NCBI RefSeq assembly: GCF_020524285.1
Contig: NZ_JAIVKX010000026.1
Coordinates: 1 to 56,078, forward strand
Reading direction: 5' to 3'
Origin: Alloyangia pacifica
GTDB taxonomy: Bacteria > Pseudomonadota > Alphaproteobacteria > Rhodobacterales > Rhodobacteraceae
DNA length: 56,078 nucleotides
A program made the translations under genes and the position numbers. The notes below the pieces were generated by a model. That model searched no databases. It saw only the letters and a list, made by a program, of their open reading frames with translations, and was not told the DNA's origin. Of the stretch, positions 52,992-56,078 are shown in pieces. Position 1 is the first letter of the stretch. Each line of letters opens with the position of its first letter.

Positions 52992-54850
52992 TGACCGAGA
53001 AGCTTCTTTCCGTGTCGGAGCTCAGCGTCGCGAACGCCGCGCGTCCGGGTGATGCCCCGATCCTCGATCACGTCTCCTTCGATGTGGCGCCGGGCGAGGC
53101 ACTGGCGATCATCGGGCGCAGTGGTGCCGGCAAGAGCGTTCTGGGCCGGTCGCTGATGGGCTGGACTGAGGCGCCGCTCACGGTGACCGGCGGCAGCGTC
53201 AGCCTCGGCGGCGAGGAGGTGCTCGAGGCGGCGCCGGACGCGCTGCGCCGCATCCGCGGCACCGGCATCGGCTACGTCGGCGCCGACCCGACGCGGGTCT
53301 TCGACCCGACGCTGCCGGTCGGTCGCCAGATCGCCGAGAAATACCGGGCGGTGCGCCCCGGCGTGTCGATGAAGGAGGCGCTCGAGCGGGTGCACGAGCT
53401 GTTCAACCTCGTGCGTATCCCCGAGGCCCGGCACCGCATGGAAGAACTCCCGTCGAAATATTCCGGCGGCATGATCCAGCGGGCCGCGATTGTCGACGCG
53501 ATGATCGGCGAGACCAAGCTGGTGATTGCCGACAATGTCACCCAGCCGCTCGACGTGACCGTGGCGGCGCAGATCATCCGGCTCTTCCAGGACCTGCGCG
53601 AGCGCCTTGGCACGGCGTTCATCTTCATCACCTCCTCGGTGCCGACGATCAAGGATTTCGCCGACCGTATCGTGGTCATGGACAAAGGCCGGATCGTCGA
53701 GAGCGGCCCGACCCGGCAGCTTCTCGAGGCGCCGCAGACCGAGGCGTCCGGGCAGCTCATCGCGCAGTCTCCGAAAATCTGGGGCACCACCGCACCGGAA
53801 AGCCTCTCGGCGTCCGACGAGCTGAACCGTCCCGCCGCGCTGTCGATCACCGCCGTCAGGCGCACCTACAAGGTGCCGCGCAAGGACAAGCTCTTCGGGT
53901 CGGTCTTCGTGCAGGCGGTGCGTGGTGCGGATTTCGACGTCTACCCGGGCGAGAGCCTCGCCATCGTGGGCGAGTCGGGCTGCGGCAAGTCGACCCTGAT
54001 GCGGCTGCTGACCTGGCTCGAGGAACCGGACGATGGCGCGGTGCACTTCCACGGCAAGAACGTCGGCACCTTCACCAAGAAGGAGCGCTTCGATCTTCGC
54101 GCGCAGCTCCAACTCGTGCTGCAGGATCCCTATGGCTCGATCCCTGCGCACTGGACCATCGGGCGCACGATCTCGGAGTCGTTGCGGCTGCATTCGGACC
54201 TCGGTGGCAAGGCGCGGCGCGCCAGGGTCGAGGCGACCATGGCCGAGGTCGGGCTCGATCCCGCGCTCTACGACAAGTTGCCGTCGGGGCTCTCGGCGGG
54301 GCAACGCCAGCGGATCAACGTGGCGCGGGCGATCGTGCTCGAGCCCACAGTGCTGCTGCTTGATGAGACCTTCTCGGCCCTCGACCCGATGGAGCAGACG
54401 CCGCTGATCGAGCTCTTCCGCACGCTGCAGCGCGAGCGCGCGATCACCTGCATCTTCATCAGCCACGACCTTGCACTGGTGCGCCGCGTCGCCTCGCGGG
54501 TGGCGGTGATGTACCTGGGCCGGATCGTCGAGATCGGATCGAACGAAAATGTCTTCGGACGGCCGCTGCACCCCTACACCCGGGCGCTGCTCTCCGCCGC
54601 TCCGACCATCGAGGCATCGCCCTACGATCCTGGGGAATGCCTGGTCGACGGCGAGCCGCCCTCGCCGATCCGCCTTCCCAAGGGCTGTGCCTTTGCGGAA
54701 CGGTGCCCGGTTTCCCGTCCGGAATGCCTTGAAAGCGATCCCATGCTCCGCAATACCTTGGCCCGCGGACGAATTGCCTGCCACTTCCCGCTGGCGAGGG
54801 GCATGCTTGAGTCCGCTGAAACGAAAGAGGAAATCTCCCGTGTGGGCTAA
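52988..54850 (+). CDS. fused dual ABC ATP-binding subunit with one degenerate nucleotide-binding domain
   Basis: The 620-residue protein has two oligopeptide-type ATPase domains. In domain 1 the Walker A is intact (GRSGAGKS, 43-50) and the signature is YSGGMIQRA, but the Q-loop reads GADP (A99 for Gln), the residue after the Walker B aspartate is N183 (usually Glu) and the H-loop reads TSS (S216 for His). Domain 2 has [34 protein letters not shown] and ISHDL, all intact except for Ala in the signature. A C-terminal cysteine-containing OppD/F-type tail follows. One ATP site may therefore be non-hydrolytic, as in asymmetric ABC proteins. Confidence 0.93.
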   Translation: MMTEKLLSVSELSVANAARPGDAPILDHVSFDVAPGEALAIIGRSGAGKSVLGRSLMGWTEAPLTVTGGSVSLGGEEVLEAAPDALRRIRGTGIGYVGADPTRVFDPTLPVGRQIAEKYRAVRPGVSMKEALERVHELFNLVRIPEARHRMEELPSKYSGGMIQRAAIVDAMIGETKLVIADNVTQPLDVTVAAQIIRLFQDLRERLGTAFIFITSSVPTIKDFADRIVVMDKGRIVESGPTRQLLEAPQTEASGQLIAQSPKIWGTTAPESLSASDELNRPAALSITAVRRTYKVPRKDKLFGSVFVQAVRGADFDVYPGESLAIVGESGCGKSTLMRLLTWLEEPDDGAVHFHGKNVGTFTKKERFDLRAQLQLVLQDPYGSIPAHWTIGRTISESLRLHSDLGGKARRARVEATMAEVGLDPALYDKLPSGLSAGQRQRINVARAIVLEPTVLLLDETFSALDPMEQTPLIELFRTLQRERAITCIFISHDLALVRRVASRVAVMYLGRIVEIGSNENVFGRPLHPYTRALLSAAPTIEASPYDPGECLVDGEPPSPIRLPKGCAFAERCPVSRPECLESDPMLRNTLARGRIACHFPLARGMLESAETKEEISRVG

Positions 54851-55604
54851 GGATCGCTACCATCTCATCCTCGCCAAGCTGACCGTGAGCGAGCGCGTCA
54901 GCGTGGATGAGCTGGTCGAGGACATGCAGGTCTCGCGCGAGACCATCCGGCGTGACATCGTGCAGCTGGAAAGCGAGGGCAAGCTGCGCCGTGTGCATGG
55001 CGGCGCCGAGCGGGTCACGGTCCAGAACGAGCCGAAGTTCGAGGACCGCAAGCGGGTCAACGCCGCGGCCAAGAAGCGCATCGCCATTGCCGCCGCGCGC
55101 CTGGTGCAGCCGGGCATGATGGTGGCGCTGGATGCTGGCACCACCACGCTGGCCTTCGCCACGGCGATGGCCGGAATTCCCGATGTCGCGGTGATCACCA
55201 ATTCGGTCGATGCCAGCACCGCGATCCTCGCGATCCGCCCCGATGCCGACGTGGTGCTCATCGGCGGCCGGGTGATCCCCGAGATCCCCGGCACCTTCGG
55301 CGAGATGGCGACGTCGAGCATGCGGCGCTACAGCCCCGATCTCGGTGTCTTCTCGCCCGTGGGTATCTCTGCCACCCGCGGTGCAACGGATTTCCATCAG
55401 TCCGAGGCGGACTTTGCCCGGGCGGTGATTGCCTCGGCGAAAAAGGTCGTGGCGCTGGCGGACGTCTCGAAGCTGGGGGAGGTCAGCCGCGTCGAGATCT
55501 GCGGCTGCGACGAGATCGACGTGCTGGTCACCGAGAAAGGCGTGGAGGAGTCGGAGGTGGGCACCCTGCGCGGCGCGGGGATCGGCGAAGTCGTCTGGGA
55601 CTGA
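54840..55604 (+). CDS. DeoR-family transcriptional regulator
   Basis: The 254-residue protein has a DeoR helix-turn-helix (VSVDELVEDMQVSRETIRRDI, residues about 20-40) and a sugar-phosphate-isomerase-like sensor domain with DAGTTTLAFA and VITNSVDAST. GTG 54840 is chosen because GAGG precedes it by nine bases; it overlaps the ATPase stop by 11 bp. DeoR proteins usually sense phosphorylated sugars or polyols, so a phosphorylated product of the neighbouring kinases is a possible ligand. It is the last gene of the operon and probably controls it through the TTTGTG repeats. Confidence 0.9.
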   Translation: MWAKDRYHLILAKLTVSERVSVDELVEDMQVSRETIRRDIVQLESEGKLRRVHGGAERVTVQNEPKFEDRKRVNAAAKKRIAIAAARLVQPGMMVALDAGTTTLAFATAMAGIPDVAVITNSVDASTAILAIRPDADVVLIGGRVIPEIPGTFGEMATSSMRRYSPDLGVFSPVGISATRGATDFHQSEADFARAVIASAKKVVALADVSKLGEVSRVEICGCDEIDVLVTEKGVEESEVGTLRGAGIGEVVWD

Positions 55605-55968
55605 GCCGCAGGCGATCTCCAAGCGCAGGCGCGGTCTGTATTTCCCCCGCGTCTTTCGGACGGCAGGTCTTTTGGCAATGTCTCGATCTGGATGACATTG
55701 CGGCTGCCGCTTGCATGCAAGCATGCGATGGCTCTCGCGGTGTCTGGCGGCACCGGTTCGCCTGCTCCCGACACCGCCCCAACCTTCGCACACGCCCCAC
55801 GCTCAGGCGCGGCAGATTGCTGCAAGCGGGCTGGGGCTTGTGGCGAAAACCCTCCAAATCGAGCCCGCAGTCCCCACGCTGGAAGAGGATCTGGCCGACA
55901 TTCAGCAGCTCTATTGAAGTGGCCAACTGGCCCCGCCGGAAATCGATGGGATTTAGCAGGCTGCCGAA
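55605..55968. other. 364-bp noncoding stretch before the IS end
   Basis: No supported gene is present. A short frame at 55711-55917, ending EEDLADIQQLY, has no recognisable family and no clear ribosome site; it could be a gene remnant left by insertion. A 14-bp palindrome is at 55709-55722. Confidence 0.5.
55709..55722. promoter_or_regulatory. palindrome GCTTGCATGCAAGC
   Basis: This is a perfect 14-bp palindrome in noncoding DNA, followed by a partial repeat (GCATGC). It may be an operator for a gene lost at the insertion point. No gene it would control is visible. Confidence 0.3.
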
Positions 55969-55986
55969 GACTCTGTTGCACAAATC
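55969..55986. mobile_element. terminal inverted repeat of an IS5/IS903-like element
   Basis: GACTCTGTTGCACAAATC matches the pattern of IS903-group ends (GGCTTTGTTGAATAAATC) at most positions. The transposase C-terminus follows inside it, so this is the element's right end, and the element continues past the window. Confidence 0.65.
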
Positions 55987-56022
55987 GGCTGATGATCAGG
56001 CTCCCCCTTTCCCCAGACGGAC

Positions 56023-56078
56023 TTATCCCACGGCCACAGTAACGGGTATGCCGAGCGCGGTGTGACCGTTCATGACGG
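56023..56078 (-). CDS. IS5-family transposase, C-terminal end (partial)
   Basis: The minus strand reads VMNGHTALGIPVTVAVG and then TAA (56025-56023). This resembles the C-termini of IS5/IS903-type transposases, which commonly end in similar ALGIPV or AGMPES sequences shortly before the terminal repeat. The rest of the gene lies beyond the right edge. The 37 bp between the stop and the terminal repeat fits a compact IS. Confidence 0.65.
   Translation of the reverse strand, partial: VMNGHTALGIPVTVAVG

Noticed and set aside
55711-55917. Small gene ending EEDLADIQQLY before the IS
   Set aside because: No family resemblance, no clear ribosome site and only 68 codons next to an insertion boundary.

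Overview
The window is a gene-dense, high-GC stretch from an alphaproteobacterium, most likely the Roseobacter group of the Rhodobacteraceae. This is inferred from codon and GC character, the choline-binding protein paired with a BetI-like regulator, the many ABC importers, and chains of genes joined by ATGA or TGATG overlaps. No rRNA, tRNA, replication, phage or CRISPR genes were seen. It reads as an accessory catabolic region, plasmid or chromosomal island, made of uptake-plus-hydrolysis modules, and it ends in the tip of an IS5-like element.

Layout: (1) 1-12840 is a divergent locus. The minus strand carries a dual-ATPase subunit, a hydantoin-type racemase, a hydantoinase-like amidohydrolase and a DapA-like aldolase. 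The plus strand carries a rhodanese, a dipeptide-type binding protein and two permeases, a signal-less binding-protein homologue, a VOC protein and a P-loop/FGE-like fusion. A TGATATATCA palindrome lies in front of both plus-strand units. (2) 12973-15608 has an orphan choline-binding protein, an alpha/beta hydrolase and a divergent BetI-like TetR with two operators. (3) 15699-20850 is an RND efflux pair with a divergent TetR. (4) 21108-22982 is an atypical CLC channel with C-terminal CBS-like sequence. (5) 23253-30813 is a sulfatase locus: a formylglycine-generating enzyme, a 20-bp perfect palindrome, a GntR regulator, a TauABC/SsuABC-type importer, a cytoplasmic CSPTR sulfatase and a nucleoside hydrolase. 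(6) 30948-40275 is a MarR regulator, a polyamine-type ABC importer, a NodB/PuuE-type hydrolase, two SDR dehydrogenases, an amidase and an MFS transporter. (7) 40334-48783, minus strand, holds eutBC, an inositol-monophosphatase-like enzyme, an amidase, two aminoglycoside/choline-kinase-type phosphotransferases, a DUF2938 protein and a YbfB-type MFS. (8) 49502-55604 is a second dipeptide-type ABC operon ending in a DeoR regulator; its dual ATPase has one degenerate nucleotide site. (9) 55969-56078 is an IS5/IS903-like end.

The modules share a logic: a dedicated importer with its own regulator brings in an amide, ureide, sulfate ester or quaternary/amino alcohol, and one or more hydrolases open it. 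The most interesting candidates are the self-contained FGE-sulfatase-importer-nucleoside hydrolase locus, the P-loop/FGE fusion coupled to a VOC gene, and the ethanolamine lyase/kinase/phosphatase/amidase region facing an asymmetric ABC importer across shared TTTGTG direct repeats.
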